Shown here piece by piece: positions 51,226-59,397 of a stretch of DNA of 59,397 bases (position 1 is its first letter; each line of letters starts with the position of its first letter). A program made the position numbers and the translations under genes. Origin of the DNA: Rhodospirillales bacterium (lineage in GTDB: Bacteria; Pseudomonadota; Alphaproteobacteria; Acetobacterales; Acetobacteraceae); assembly GCA_025352565.1 (NCBI GenBank), contig JANXTF010000045.1:1-59397 (forward strand). Direction: 5' to 3'. A model generated the notes under the pieces. That model was not told the origin of the DNA. It searched no databases and saw only the letters and a list, made by a program, of their open reading frames with translations.

Positions 51226-52164
51226 ATGCTCATCAACGTCGTCGTCTGCACCTATGAACGGTACAACCTGCTCGACAGCGCGATCGCCTCGATCGTGGCG
51301 CAGGACATGCCCGCGAACGACTTCCAGATCACCGTCATCGACAACTCGCCCGATGCCGCGCGCTCGCGGGAGATGTCGCATCGCTGGCGCGGCACGCGGA
51401 ACCTGCTGTGGCATCACGAGAAGGTCGCCGGCCTGTCGCACGCGCGCAACCTGGGGATCGAGGCCACGACCGCGCCGTTCGTCGCCTTCATCGACGACGA
51501 CGCGGTCGCCAGCCCGTCATGGCTGCGACACATGATCGCGACGTTCGAACGCCTCGGCCCGCAGGTACAGGTGGTCGGCGGTCGCGTGCGTCTGCGCTTC
51601 GAGGGCGCGCGGCCGGCTTGGCTTGGCGACCGCATGCTCTGCTATCTCTCAGCCTGCGATCTGGGCGAGGAAACCCGGCTGATCGCGCCGCATGAATGGG
51701 TCGTCGGTGCGAACCTCTGCTACCGGACCGACGCCGTGAGGCAAGCCGGCGGCTTCAGCACCGCGCTGGGGCGCGTCGGCGGCGGGTCGGCCCTGATGTC
51801 CAACGACGAAACCGACCTGCAGGACCGCATCGCCGCGCGTGGCGGACTCGTCGGCTACAGCCCGGACGCGGAGGTGGAGCACCTCGTGCTCGCCGCCCGA
51901 TTGCATCAAGCCTGGTTTCGCAAGCGTGTGGCGTGGCAGGCGGTATCGGATTTCGTGCGCGCGCCGGACGCGTTGCAGCGCGGCGCCGGGCCGGCATGGG
52001 ATCGCACGAAGGCCTTTCTGGCCAGCCGGAAGCCGGCCGACCGGACCTTGCGCGGGCTGGCCCTGCCCCTTACTGACCGCAATGATTTCGCGGACCAGGT
52101 GGGTGCGACCTACGACGCCGTCCACGCGATTCTGGCGGGCCTGAACGACGACGATGCCGCCTGA
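51226..52164 (+). CDS. glycosyltransferase family 2
   Basis: A 312-residue GT-A glycosyltransferase. Motifs are NVVVCTYERYNLLDSAIASI at the start, the metal/nucleotide DxD-type FVAFIDDDAVASPSWL near residue 88, and ANLCYRTDAVRQAGGF with MSNDETDLQDRIAARGG near 185 as the acceptor/catalytic region. It probably transfers a sugar onto a surface glycan. No strong ribosome site precedes ATG 51226. The stop overlaps the next gene by 11 bases, so it is the first gene of a short operon. Confidence 0.88.
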   Translation: MLINVVVCTYERYNLLDSAIASIVAQDMPANDFQITVIDNSPDAARSREMSHRWRGTRNLLWHHEKVAGLSHARNLGIEATTAPFVAFIDDDAVASPSWLRHMIATFERLGPQVQVVGGRVRLRFEGARPAWLGDRMLCYLSACDLGEETRLIAPHEWVVGANLCYRTDAVRQAGGFSTALGRVGGGSALMSNDETDLQDRIAARGGLVGYSPDAEVEHLVLAARLHQAWFRKRVAWQAVSDFVRAPDALQRGAGPAWDRTKAFLASRKPADRTLRGLALPLTDRNDFADQVGATYDAVHAILAGLNDDDAA

Positions 52165-54325
52165 GCACCTTCCGGCATGGCACGGCCTCAACGTCGTCGT
52201 GCTGTCGCCCACGCCGACCTGGCCGCTCAACGCCGGCAACCGGCGCCGCGTGTTTCATCTCACGCAAGCGATGCGCGAGCAGGGCGCGCGCATCATCTTC
52301 GTGCATTATCCGAGCGAGAACGAATGGCGCGACGGCGTGCCCTCCGGAGCTGCCGCCGCCATGTCGGCGCAGTGGGACGAGCACTATACCGTCCCGGTCA
52401 CACGCCCGCTGCACACGCAAGCCGAGTCACAGGACCATACCGCCGACGAATGGTGGGACCGGGCGATCGGCGACATGCTGGACTGGGTTTTCCGCACCCA
52501 CGCCGTCGATGTGCTGGTGGTCAACTACACCTGGCTCACCCGCGCATTCGCGCACTGCCCGCGCGGCGTGCTGCGCGTGCTCGACACGCATGACCGTTTT
52601 TCCGGCCGCCGCGAGTTGCTGGCATCGGCCGGCATCGGCCCGGAGTTCTTCCACACCACCGAGGCGGAGGAGCGCCTGGCGCTGTCCCGCGCCGACGTGG
52701 TGTGGTCGATCAAGCCGCAGGAGGCGGTCTTCTTCCGTTCCCTCGGCATCCGTCATGTGGTGAACATGCCGTTCCACGAGCCCGTCGATGTGTCGCCCGC
52801 GAGGCCGCCCGGCGCCATCATCCGCTTCGGCCTCGTGGGGGCGGCCAACAACATCAATCTGGTGAACGTCAACGCCTACCTCGCCGCCATCCGGGCCTTC
52901 GTCTCCCGCACCTTGCTGCCGTGCGAAATCGTCGTCGCGGGCAGCATCTGCGACCTGTTGCCCGATGCGCCCGAGCCCTGGATCGACCTGCTCGGCCGCC
53001 TGCCGGACCTGTCCGGCTTCTACGCCGATGTCGATGTGGTGGTGGCGCCGATGGCGGTCTCCACCGGCCTCAAGATCAAGGTCGGCGAGGCGCTGTGCCA
53101 CGGCAAGGCGGTGGTGGCGCTGGCCCATGCCTTCGAGGGATATCCCGCCCGCCATCCCTTCCATACCCTGCCCTCGATGGATGCCATGATGGCGGCCTGC
53201 CGCGAAATCGTGAACCGGCCGGCGCTGGTCGACGAGCTTGCGGGACTGTCCGTAGTGATCGCGCGCGACATCGCGGCGGAGATCGCGCGAGGCTTCGCAG
53301 AGACCATCGAACGCTTCGACCATGTCCCGCCCGGCCTGTGCATCGTGCTCCCGCTCGCCGCGGTGTTCGATGGCTCGCTGGCGCTCGATCATGCCTTGGA
53401 GACCGCGCATTATCTGACCCACCTCACCGAGGTCAGCATGTTCATCGACGGCGGCGCGGCGGCACAGGGGTGGGACACGGCCCCGTTTCATCTTCTCGCG
53501 GGCTTCCACCGTCTCGTGCTGGCCCCGCATCGCGCCCAGGCCGCGACGGTGGCGCGGCTGCGGGCGATGGGGCTCGGCCGGCCGGGAGTGCTCCCGCTCG
53601 CCGAGGCCATGCGCCAGAAGCATGTCGCCGTATGGTTCACCGCCGCGACCTCGTCTTGGGCACACGAGGAGGCGCGCCTGCCGAGCCGCGCCTACTTCAA
53701 TCTCGATACCGCCCTTTTAAGCGGCGACGAGGCAGGCGCCGCCGCCATGCTGTCGCGGCTCACGCGGCGTTTCCGCGAGGTCGTGACAGTCTCGCGCCGA
53801 GGCCTCGGGGGTCTTCACGGCGAACGCACTCACCGCGTGCCGAGCCTGTGGCGCGGCAATCGCGGCACGGCCTTGGCCCGTCTGCGCGCCGCACCGCGCG
53901 ACCAGATCGTGATCCTGGCCGATTCGCATGATGACCCGCTGCTGGACTTCACCCGCGCCGTGGTCGCCCGCCTGTCGCCCGTGCCGGTCCTGGTGGTCGC
54001 GGCGGACGAGACGGCCCGCGCCCGGTGCTTCACCGATGGCGGGATGCGCCCGGCGTTGGTCATCGACATATCGAGCGCGCCCGCCCTGGAAGGCGTGCGC
54101 GAGATGATCGACCGCGCCGCCGTGCCGAGCATAACGCTGTTTTCCGGTACCACGCTCCTGGACTCCGCGCTGCTGCTCGGCGAGTTTCTGGCCTCGCCCG
54201 CCAAGGCGGCGGCGCTGGTGGCGGAGCGGGCACAGGCGGGCGATTATCGCAACGATGCCGGCTGGGCATTGATCTGGGCGGAAATCGGTGAGCTTTCATC
54301 CCAGGCAGACAAGGCGGCCGCATGA
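52154..54325 (+). CDS. large glycosyltransferase (GT4-like N-terminal half, unknown C-terminal half)
   Basis: A 723-residue protein. Residues ~12-390 are a GT-B glycosyltransferase of the GT4 type: LNVVVLSPTPTWPLNAGNRR, VLRVLDTHDRFSGR, FGLVGAANNINLVNVNAYLA, YADVDVVVAPMAVSTGLKIK and VGEALCHGKAVVALAHAFEG, the sugar-nucleotide site. Residues ~395-720 have a different pattern (IVLPLAAVFDGSLALDHALE, VVTVSRRGLGGLHGERTHRV, DQIVILADSHDDPLLDF); it could be a second, divergent GT-B-like domain but I do not recognise it. It overlaps the preceding GT2 and the following methyltransferase by a few bases. Confidence 0.8.
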   Translation: MPPEHLPAWHGLNVVVLSPTPTWPLNAGNRRRVFHLTQAMREQGARIIFVHYPSENEWRDGVPSGAAAAMSAQWDEHYTVPVTRPLHTQAESQDHTADEWWDRAIGDMLDWVFRTHAVDVLVVNYTWLTRAFAHCPRGVLRVLDTHDRFSGRRELLASAGIGPEFFHTTEAEERLALSRADVVWSIKPQEAVFFRSLGIRHVVNMPFHEPVDVSPARPPGAIIRFGLVGAANNINLVNVNAYLAAIRAFVSRTLLPCEIVVAGSICDLLPDAPEPWIDLLGRLPDLSGFYADVDVVVAPMAVSTGLKIKVGEALCHGKAVVALAHAFEGYPARHPFHTLPSMDAMMAACREIVNRPALVDELAGLSVVIARDIAAEIARGFAETIERFDHVPPGLCIVLPLAAVFDGSLALDHALETAHYLTHLTEVSMFIDGGAAAQGWDTAPFHLLAGFHRLVLAPHRAQAATVARLRAMGLGRPGVLPLAEAMRQKHVAVWFTAATSSWAHEEARLPSRAYFNLDTALLSGDEAGAAAMLSRLTRRFREVVTVSRRGLGGLHGERTHRVPSLWRGNRGTALARLRAAPRDQIVILADSHDDPLLDFTRAVVARLSPVPVLVVAADETARARCFTDGGMRPALVIDISSAPALEGVREMIDRAAVPSITLFSGTTLLDSALLLGEFLASPAKAAALVAERAQAGDYRNDAGWALIWAEIGELSSQADKAAA

Positions 54326-55113
54326 CCGACATCGTCGATCCCTTGCCCGGCAAGCTTGCTCTCGAAGCGGCCGGAGTGGATCTCGGCGAGCATTACGAGG
54401 ACCTGATCGATATGCTGGCAGACCATCTGGTCACGCCGGGCGCCATCGCCATCGATGGCGGCGCCAATGGTGGTCGCCATACTATCGCGCTCGCCCGGCG
54501 GGTGCGCCCGGCCGGCTGCGTCCATGCGTTCGAGCCGCTGACCGATCTGGTCGAGGCCAATCGCGGCTGGGCCAGGATCGACGGGGTGGAGGATTTCGTC
54601 CGCTACCACGCGGTCGGGCTGTCCGACACGACCGGCGAGGCGGCGTTCCTGCGCAACATCACCAGTTCAGCGTTCTCCTCGCTGCATTTCGCGCCCGTCG
54701 GCATGCAGACCGAGACGATCACCATCCCGCTCCGTCGCCTGGACGACATGCTGGCGGACACGCGCGCGGATTTCATCAAGATGGACGTGGAGGGCGCCGA
54801 GCTTTCCGCGTTCCGGGGCGGCGCCGCCCTGATCGCCCGGAGCGCCCCGTTCATCGTGTTCGAGAACGCGCTGGAATGGGCCGGAACGTGCTTCGGCTAC
54901 ACACGGCACGATTTCTTCGCGTTCTTCGCGGGGCTGGGCTTCGAGCTGTTCGACGCCTTCGGCCGCCGCTTCACCCTGGCCGAATGGGACAGCCCCGACG
55001 TGGGCTGGTATTTCTGCGCCTTCCCCGCCACCCGGCTTTCGCCCGACCTCTACCGGCAATGGGTGGCCGGTTTCTGGCGCGAGCGCCTTACCGCCGCTAC
55101 CCGGTCGCCGTAA
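54322..55113 (+). CDS. FkbM family methyltransferase
   Basis: A 263-residue SAM-dependent O-methyltransferase. The SAM motif is AIDGGANGGRHTIALARRV near residue 45, and the FkbM signature is DFIKMDVEGAELSAFRGGAA near 150 followed by IVFENALEW. FkbM proteins in glycan clusters usually O-methylate sugars, capping or modifying chains. The ATG overlaps the glycosyltransferase stop (ATGA). The 3' end overlaps the convergent 992-residue glycosyltransferase gene by 17 bases. Confidence 0.9.
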   Translation: MTDIVDPLPGKLALEAAGVDLGEHYEDLIDMLADHLVTPGAIAIDGGANGGRHTIALARRVRPAGCVHAFEPLTDLVEANRGWARIDGVEDFVRYHAVGLSDTTGEAAFLRNITSSAFSSLHFAPVGMQTETITIPLRRLDDMLADTRADFIKMDVEGAELSAFRGGAALIARSAPFIVFENALEWAGTCFGYTRHDFFAFFAGLGFELFDAFGRRFTLAEWDSPDVGWYFCAFPATRLSPDLYRQWVAGFWRERLTAATRSP

Positions 55114-58075
55114 GCCGCAGCAACTGGTCGTTCACGCGCGGCGCCGGCAGGCCGAGCGGCAGCAGCGTGCCCGCGTCGGCGCGACGGATGCGCTCCGCCT
55201 GCGCGCCGATGTCGAACGCCGCCACGCGCAGCCCGCCGCGCCACAGCGTCGAGAGCGCGTAGCACCATGTCTCGGGCCAGACCGAGGGGATGAACCCCAG
55301 CGCCGCGTTCTGCGCCATCACCATGCCGGCCCCTTCGGCCTCCTCGTAGCGGCCGGTCACGAACACGCGGCCGGTGTCGAGCAGCCGCCCGTCATCGGCG
55401 GTGTGGCCAACCACGACGAATTCGAGCTCGAGATCGCGTCGTGCCGCATCGCGCGCGCAGGCGAGCAGGACGTCGAATCCCTTGTCGGTTCCGATCGCGC
55501 CCGCCACCACGATTTTCGTGCGCCCGCCGGCAGAGGCCGCCTGTGAAGCCCTCGCCATGGCGAGGGATTCGCCCAGCGCCTCGTCGTCCTCCCACGGGCG
55601 TATCAGCGGCCGCGTGAGCGAGAAATGCCGCTGGATGCGCCGGGCTGCATCCTCTGACGGAACGATCACCGCCCGCGCGCCGCCCAGCAACGCGGCAGAC
55701 CGCGCCCGCAGCGCCGCGACGCCGATCGCCTCGCGGATGCGCTCGCCGAGATCGGCGACACAGGCGACGCAGTCCGCGATCCGCGCGGGCTCGCCGCAAT
55801 ATCTCTCGCCGTGGCTGACAAGCGTGATGCGCGGGCACCATTGCGCGTAGTCGTGGATGTAGACGTCGAGCGGGACACCGAGCCGCGCGGCGAGATCGAG
55901 CATCAGCGGCGAATGGCCGAGCAGATGATGCAGCTCAACCGCTCGCGTCCCGCTGTCGGCCAGCATCGCAACCAGCGCGTCGAACTCCCCCGGCAGCGCG
56001 AAGGCGAGGTTGTGGAAGCCATCCTCGGTGCCATCGGTGACGCGGCACATCGCGTGATCCGGACCGGGATGCAGCACGACCGGCCGCATTCCCTGGGCGC
56101 GGATCGCCGCGCACCTCTCGCGCACATGCCGTGCGACGCCGCCGCCCATGTCGTGGGTGACCAGCACCATCGCTCCGGCATCGGCCACACCCATCCGCCA
56201 GCGCGCCATATCGGCCCCCCGGCGGATCGGCGCGAGCGGGTCGCGGGCGACAAAATCGGCGATCAGGCGGTCATAGCCCGGATGCAGCCGGTTCAGCACG
56301 GCAACGTTACGGCCGATCAGATGCGACTTGACCGCGCCGAACGACTGCCCGCCCACATGGGCCACGAACACCCCTGCCGCCGCGACGTGCCGCCAGCCGA
56401 GATGGGAGGCGCGCAGGCACCAGTCATTCTCCTCGCCATACCCTTGCGCGAACGCGTCCTCCCGCAGCAGGCCGGTTTCCGCCAGGCAGTCGTGGCGCAG
56501 GAACATGCAGAAGCCCACGCCGGTCGGGATATCGACCAACCGGCCGCCATGCGCCTCGCGAAACATCGCGTCGCGTTCGCGCAGCGCCGCCATGTCCGGC
56601 ACCGGATTGGCCGCGTCGATCCGGGGATAGGACAGGATGGTCCCATCATTGGTCATCGGGGTCACGCTGCCGATATCGGCCGCGTGGTAGGCGGCATCCG
56701 CGAGACGGGCGAGAGCCCCCGGCGGCAGCAGCGTGTCGCTGTTGAGCAGCAGCACGTCCCGCGCGCCAGCGAACCGCAAGCCGCTATTGGCGGCGGCCGG
56801 GAAGCCGCGATTTTCGGCGTGGCGGAGAAGGTGGATGGCACCCCCGGCCGCGGCCGCCTCCAGCGCGTCGCGCAATTCGGGGTCGGGCGCCCCGTCGTCG
56901 ATCACCACGATGCGGCCGCTCCGGGGCAACTGGTCCCGCAACGTCGCCAGACAGGCATGGAGATCGCCGACGCCGCGATACACCGGGATCACCACGTCGA
57001 GCGGTGGCCGGCTCGGCGCTTCGTGGTGCCGGGCCGGCATCCGCGCGAGCAGGCTGGCGTTGAGCGGGCGCCACCCGTCGGGTCCGGCATCGACCGCGCG
57101 CGGCGTGGCGGCATGGAGCCCCCCCAGCCGCGACGCCGCCGCCACGCTGGCCGCCTGTTCGGCACCGAGCCAGAGCGGGCTTCCCGCCAGATCGCGCTTG
57201 TCGGTCCCCAGCACCCGTATCTCGCCGATTTCGGGCAGCGCGCCGGGTTCGCGGGAAAACCGTCGCGCCCGGACCACATCCCGGCTCGCGTCGGAGAGCG
57301 GGATTTCGTCACGCGCGACGAGCGTTATCGCGGTGCCATGGCTGGTGCGGACATGGAGCGTGACGGGCCGATCCGGGTCGGCCGGGTACCGGGCCCAACC
57401 GGTGAGCCCGCTCACCTCATCCCACTCGGCCACGCCTTCGGTGCGCGCGAACGGGGCAATCGGCAGCGGCGCGCCGATCAGGCTCTCGCCGCGGCAGGTC
57501 GCCCGCAGCTCGCGCGCCTCGCGCCATTGCGGCGGCAGCCGGGCGGGACGCCCTGGCTTGACTGCCACGCCATCAAGCAGGAGTTCGACCCTGCCGGCCC
57601 GCGGCAAGGCCCGGACAACCACTGTCCCGTCGGCTGTGAGGCCGAGCCATCCTGGAGCACCGGCGTCGCGCGCGACCTCGTCGGCAAGACGGCGGAAACC
57701 TTCATCCTCCGGGGGCGCGAATTGTCGCAGCATCGCGGTCAACGCGTGTCGCGCGGCCGCCGTCTGGCCATCGCGGACCTCGCAGGCAATCCGCAGGATG
57801 TAGGCGTCGCGGAAGCGCGGATGGCGCAGCAGCATACCATCCGCCGCCTCCCGGCATGCCGCCCGATCCTTGTCGATCAGGGCCGAGGCCCGCAGCAAAT
57901 CCACGGTCGGGTCGCCGGGCGCCAGCCGCGCGGCGCGGTCGATCCAGGCATCCGCTGCCTCGGACAAGCCAGCTTCCAACGCGGCCCGCCCCTTGTCGAG
58001 CGCCGCGCGGGCCGTGCCGGTATCGGGAAGGAGCGTGGTCAGGGGCGAATCGCGATCAGCTCGGCCAAAAACCAA
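55097..58075 (-). CDS. multi-domain glycosyltransferase (TPR-like, GT2 and GT4-like domains)
   Basis: About 990 residues. The N-terminal ~110 residues look like tetratricopeptide helices (ARAALDKGRAALEAGLSEAA). A beta region follows (~130-330) with GLTGWARYPADPDRPVTLHV, known from other large glycosyltransferases. A GT2 domain starts at PLDVVIPVYRGVGDLHACLA near 355, with LLLNSDTLLPPGALARL near 440 and an acceptor region EENDWCLRASHLGW near 545. A GT4-like domain occupies about 630-970 (MVLVTHDMGGGVARHVRERC, KIVVAGAIGTDKGFDVLLAC). The start is uncertain: no ATG is near the N-terminus, and the TTG at 58075 lies inside the T-run of the terminator of the upstream gene. The protein could add two or more sugars. 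Confidence 0.85.
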   Translation of the reverse strand: MVFGRADRDSPLTTLLPDTGTARAALDKGRAALEAGLSEAADAWIDRAARLAPGDPTVDLLRASALIDKDRAACREAADGMLLRHPRFRDAYILRIACEVRDGQTAAARHALTAMLRQFAPPEDEGFRRLADEVARDAGAPGWLGLTADGTVVVRALPRAGRVELLLDGVAVKPGRPARLPPQWREARELRATCRGESLIGAPLPIAPFARTEGVAEWDEVSGLTGWARYPADPDRPVTLHVRTSHGTAITLVARDEIPLSDASRDVVRARRFSREPGALPEIGEIRVLGTDKRDLAGSPLWLGAEQAASVAAASRLGGLHAATPRAVDAGPDGWRPLNASLLARMPARHHEAPSRPPLDVVIPVYRGVGDLHACLATLRDQLPRSGRIVVIDDGAPDPELRDALEAAAAGGAIHLLRHAENRGFPAAANSGLRFAGARDVLLLNSDTLLPPGALARLADAAYHAADIGSVTPMTNDGTILSYPRIDAANPVPDMAALRERDAMFREAHGGRLVDIPTGVGFCMFLRHDCLAETGLLREDAFAQGYGEENDWCLRASHLGWRHVAAAGVFVAHVGGQSFGAVKSHLIGRNVAVLNRLHPGYDRLIADFVARDPLAPIRRGADMARWRMGVADAGAMVLVTHDMGGGVARHVRERCAAIRAQGMRPVVLHPGPDHAMCRVTDGTEDGFHNLAFALPGEFDALVAMLADSGTRAVELHHLLGHSPLMLDLAARLGVPLDVYIHDYAQWCPRITLVSHGERYCGEPARIADCVACVADLGERIREAIGVAALRARSAALLGGARAVIVPSEDAARRIQRHFSLTRPLIRPWEDDEALGESLAMARASQAASAGGRTKIVVAGAIGTDKGFDVLLACARDAARRDLELEFVVVGHTADDGRLLDTGRVFVTGRYEEAEGAGMVMAQNAALGFIPSVWPETWCYALSTLWRGGLRVAAFDIGAQAERIRRADAGTLLPLGLPAPRVNDQLLRLTATG

Positions 58076-58102
58076 AAAGCACGCCCGAGGACCGGGCGTG
58101 CT
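58067..58102 (-). terminator. intrinsic terminator of the glycine-rich repeat gene
   Basis: On the minus strand a perfect 9-bp GC-rich stem (58094-58102 with 58078-58086, 7-base loop) is followed by two T5 runs interrupted by GG (58077-58067). This is a textbook intrinsic terminator 23 bases after the stop of the repeat-protein gene. It overlaps the possible start codon of the next gene on the same strand. Confidence 0.88.
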
Positions 58103-58125
58103 CTTCGGCGGGAAGAGGAAGCGGA

Positions 58126-59397
58126 TTAGGTCACGAGATCGGTGTGCGGTCCACCACCGTAGCCGGTTTGGGTGCCCAGGGTGTTCGTGTAGCCCTGCAG
58201 CACGATCGTCGCCCCGTCGGCCAGGGTGATGGTGCCGTTGACGCCCGAGCTGACATCGTAATGGCCCAGCGCGTAGCTCGCCGTCGCCGCATCCTTGAAG
58301 TGCATCAGGTCGCCGGTGTGGAAGCCCTCGACAGTGTAGGCGCCCGCCAGCGTGCCGATGTTCTCGAAGCTGAAATCGCCCTTGGCGGCGTTGCCGATCA
58401 GCGTGGCGTTGCCCATGCCGGCCGACAGGATTTCGAACCCGGCACCCTGCGTGATCACGTTGCTGCCGGTATCGCCGCCTTGCAGATAGTCACCGGCGCC
58501 GCCACCGAAGATCGTCATGGCGCCGGTGCCGGCGATGACGTTGCCCCCGGCGGTGCCGCCATGGAACTCGCCACCGCCGGCGCCCGCGGTGATGTGGTAG
58601 CTGCCAGTGCCGCTGAGCACGGTGCTGGCGCCGGCGCCGCCAAGGAAGTCGAGCGAGAAGCCGGTGCCGGTGTAAGCGCCGACCGCGCCCTGCACGTAGG
58701 CCGAGCCAGAGCTGACAAAGACGTTCGAGCCGCCCGTGCCGAGCGAGATGGTGTCGGCACCATCGACCTTGAAGTTGTCGAAACCGGAACCGCCCACGAA
58801 TGTATCGCCGCCGCCGCCGCCCGCGATGCTGACATTGCTGCCGGACCCCGCGACGATCGAGTCGTTGCCAGAGCCGCCGACGAGCACGTCGGCATTGCCG
58901 CCGCCCGTGATGGTCACGCTGCCAGCACCGCCCGCGATGTTGTTGCCGCCGCCGCTGGCGCCGGTGAACTGGCCGCCGCCGGCGCCGGCGGCGATGTGGT
59001 AGCTGCCGGTCCCGCCCAGCACGGTGCTGGCCGTGCTGCCGTTGCTGAAGTCGAGCGAGAAGCCGGTGCCGGTGTAAGCGCCGACCGCGCCCTGAACATA
59101 GGCCGAGCCGGAGCTGACGAAGACGTTCGAGCCGCCGGTGCCGAGCGAGATGGTGTCAGCGCCGTCGACCTTGAAATTGTCGAATCCGGAGCCGCCCACG
59201 AACGTGTCGGCGCCGCCGCCGCCCGCGATGCTGACATTGCTGCCGGAGCCCGCGACGATCGAGTCGTTGCCAGAGCCGCCGACGAGCACGTCGGCATTGC
59301 CGCCGCCCGTGATGGTCACGCTGCCGGAACCGCCGGCGATGTCGTTGCCGCCGCCGGTGGCGCCCGTGAAATTGCCGCCGCCGGTGCCCCCGGCGAT
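58126..59397 (-). CDS. glycine-rich RTX-like repeat surface protein, C-terminal part (runs off right edge)
   Basis: At least 423 residues of a larger protein; the frame is open to the window edge. It consists of Gly/Ser/Asn/Thr-rich repeats of 134 residues containing nonapeptide-like GGSGNDSIVAGSGSNVSI and GGSGFDNFKVDGADTISLG, which resemble calcium-binding RTX and beta-solenoid adhesins. The last ~120 residues (FENIGTLAGAYTVEGFHTG, ASYALGHYDVSSGVNG, GTITLADGATIVLQGYTNTL) are non-repetitive and resemble the C-terminal ends of type I-secreted proteins. Cysteine is absent. It is probably exported and cell-surface or extracellular. The adjacent glycosyltransferases suggest it may be glycosylated. 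Confidence 0.82.
   Translation of the reverse strand: MAGGTGGGNFTGATGGGNDIAGGSGSVTITGGGNADVLVGGSGNDSIVAGSGSNVSIAGGGGADTFVGGSGFDNFKVDGADTISLGTGGSNVFVSSGSAYVQGAVGAYTGTGFSLDFSNGSTASTVLGGTGSYHIAAGAGGGQFTGASGGGNNIAGGAGSVTITGGGNADVLVGGSGNDSIVAGSGSNVSIAGGGGGDTFVGGSGFDNFKVDGADTISLGTGGSNVFVSSGSAYVQGAVGAYTGTGFSLDFLGGAGASTVLSGTGSYHITAGAGGGEFHGGTAGGNVIAGTGAMTIFGGGAGDYLQGGDTGSNVITQGAGFEILSAGMGNATLIGNAAKGDFSFENIGTLAGAYTVEGFHTGDLMHFKDAATASYALGHYDVSSGVNGTITLADGATIVLQGYTNTLGTQTGYGGGPHTDLVT
58516..59397. repeat. 402-bp tandem direct repeats within the repeat-protein gene
   Basis: Two near-identical 402-bp units (58516-58917 and 58918-59319) encode 134 residues each, and a third copy begins at 59320 and runs off the edge. 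Over most of their length the two full copies differ at few positions; the unit at 58516-58917 diverges only in its last ~45 codons (LDFLGGAGAS against LDFSNGSTAS). Confidence 0.92.

Noticed and set aside
52702-53931. Second plus-strand frame of 409 codons inside the large glycosyltransferase
   Set aside because: Fully contained out-of-frame shadow with arginine-rich composition.
58136-59300. Assigning the glycine-rich protein to a specific RTX toxin
   Set aside because: No toxin or enzyme domain is visible and the N-terminus is outside the window; only the repeat and tail character can be supported.

Overview
The window reads as a chromosomal segment of a GC-rich alphaproteobacterium, most likely of the Rhodospirillales/Acetobacteraceae type. 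The strongest taxonomic evidence is a complete PhyR-NepR-EcfG general stress response locus, a system confined to Alphaproteobacteria. The gene styles (GlgE-linked glucan cluster, prpCBE, phnCDEE) and the heavy G/C bias at third codon positions agree with this. The species assignment is inference. I saw no rRNA, tRNA or CRISPR array.

Layout. Positions 1-1971 hold insertion-sequence material: the first 35 codons of an IS5-type transposase running off the left edge, then a complete ISL3-family element with matching terminal inverted repeats. After about 850 bases with no recognisable gene come gyrB and an M20 amidohydrolase (both minus strand). From 6609 to 10008 lies the general stress response locus: histidine kinase, NepR anti-sigma factor and two ECF sigma factors on the minus strand, with phyR divergent. 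Directly downstream of phyR is a tightly packed plus-strand island for alpha-glucan and trehalose metabolism (10130-26213): glgE, a treS-maltokinase fusion, glgB, treZ, malQ, a broken treY and otsA. TreS and maltokinase make maltose-1-phosphate from trehalose, GlgE polymerises it and GlgB branches it. TreZ has lost its partner TreY.

Positions 26395-41232 are metabolic and transport genes: a cysteine-less carboxymuconolactone-decarboxylase-like protein, two M24 peptidase homologues (one with substituted metal ligands) divergent from a polyamine-type ABC importer, a Gfo/Idh/MocA dehydrogenase with a sugar isomerase/epimerase, a decayed NDH2-selD fusion, a small unknown protein and the propionate genes prpC-prpB-prpE. 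Positions 41301-50411 carry a proline-rich envelope protein, a two-gene NitT/TauT-type importer without its binding protein, a sulfotransferase-like protein, a pirin, a PDZ protein, a YidB-like protein and a phosphonate-type importer phnCDEE.

The right end (50508-59397) looks like a surface-glycan module. It holds a coiled-coil protein whose C-terminal domain resembles that of the sulfotransferase, three glycosyltransferases (two multi-domain), an FkbM methyltransferase and, at the edge, the C-terminal part of a glycine-rich RTX-like surface protein built of near-identical 402-bp repeats. The findings I rate highest are the two genes gutted by frame-shifting internal deletions (treY, selD), the module shared by the sulfotransferase and the coiled-coil protein, and the possible glycosyltransferase/repeat-adhesin unit.
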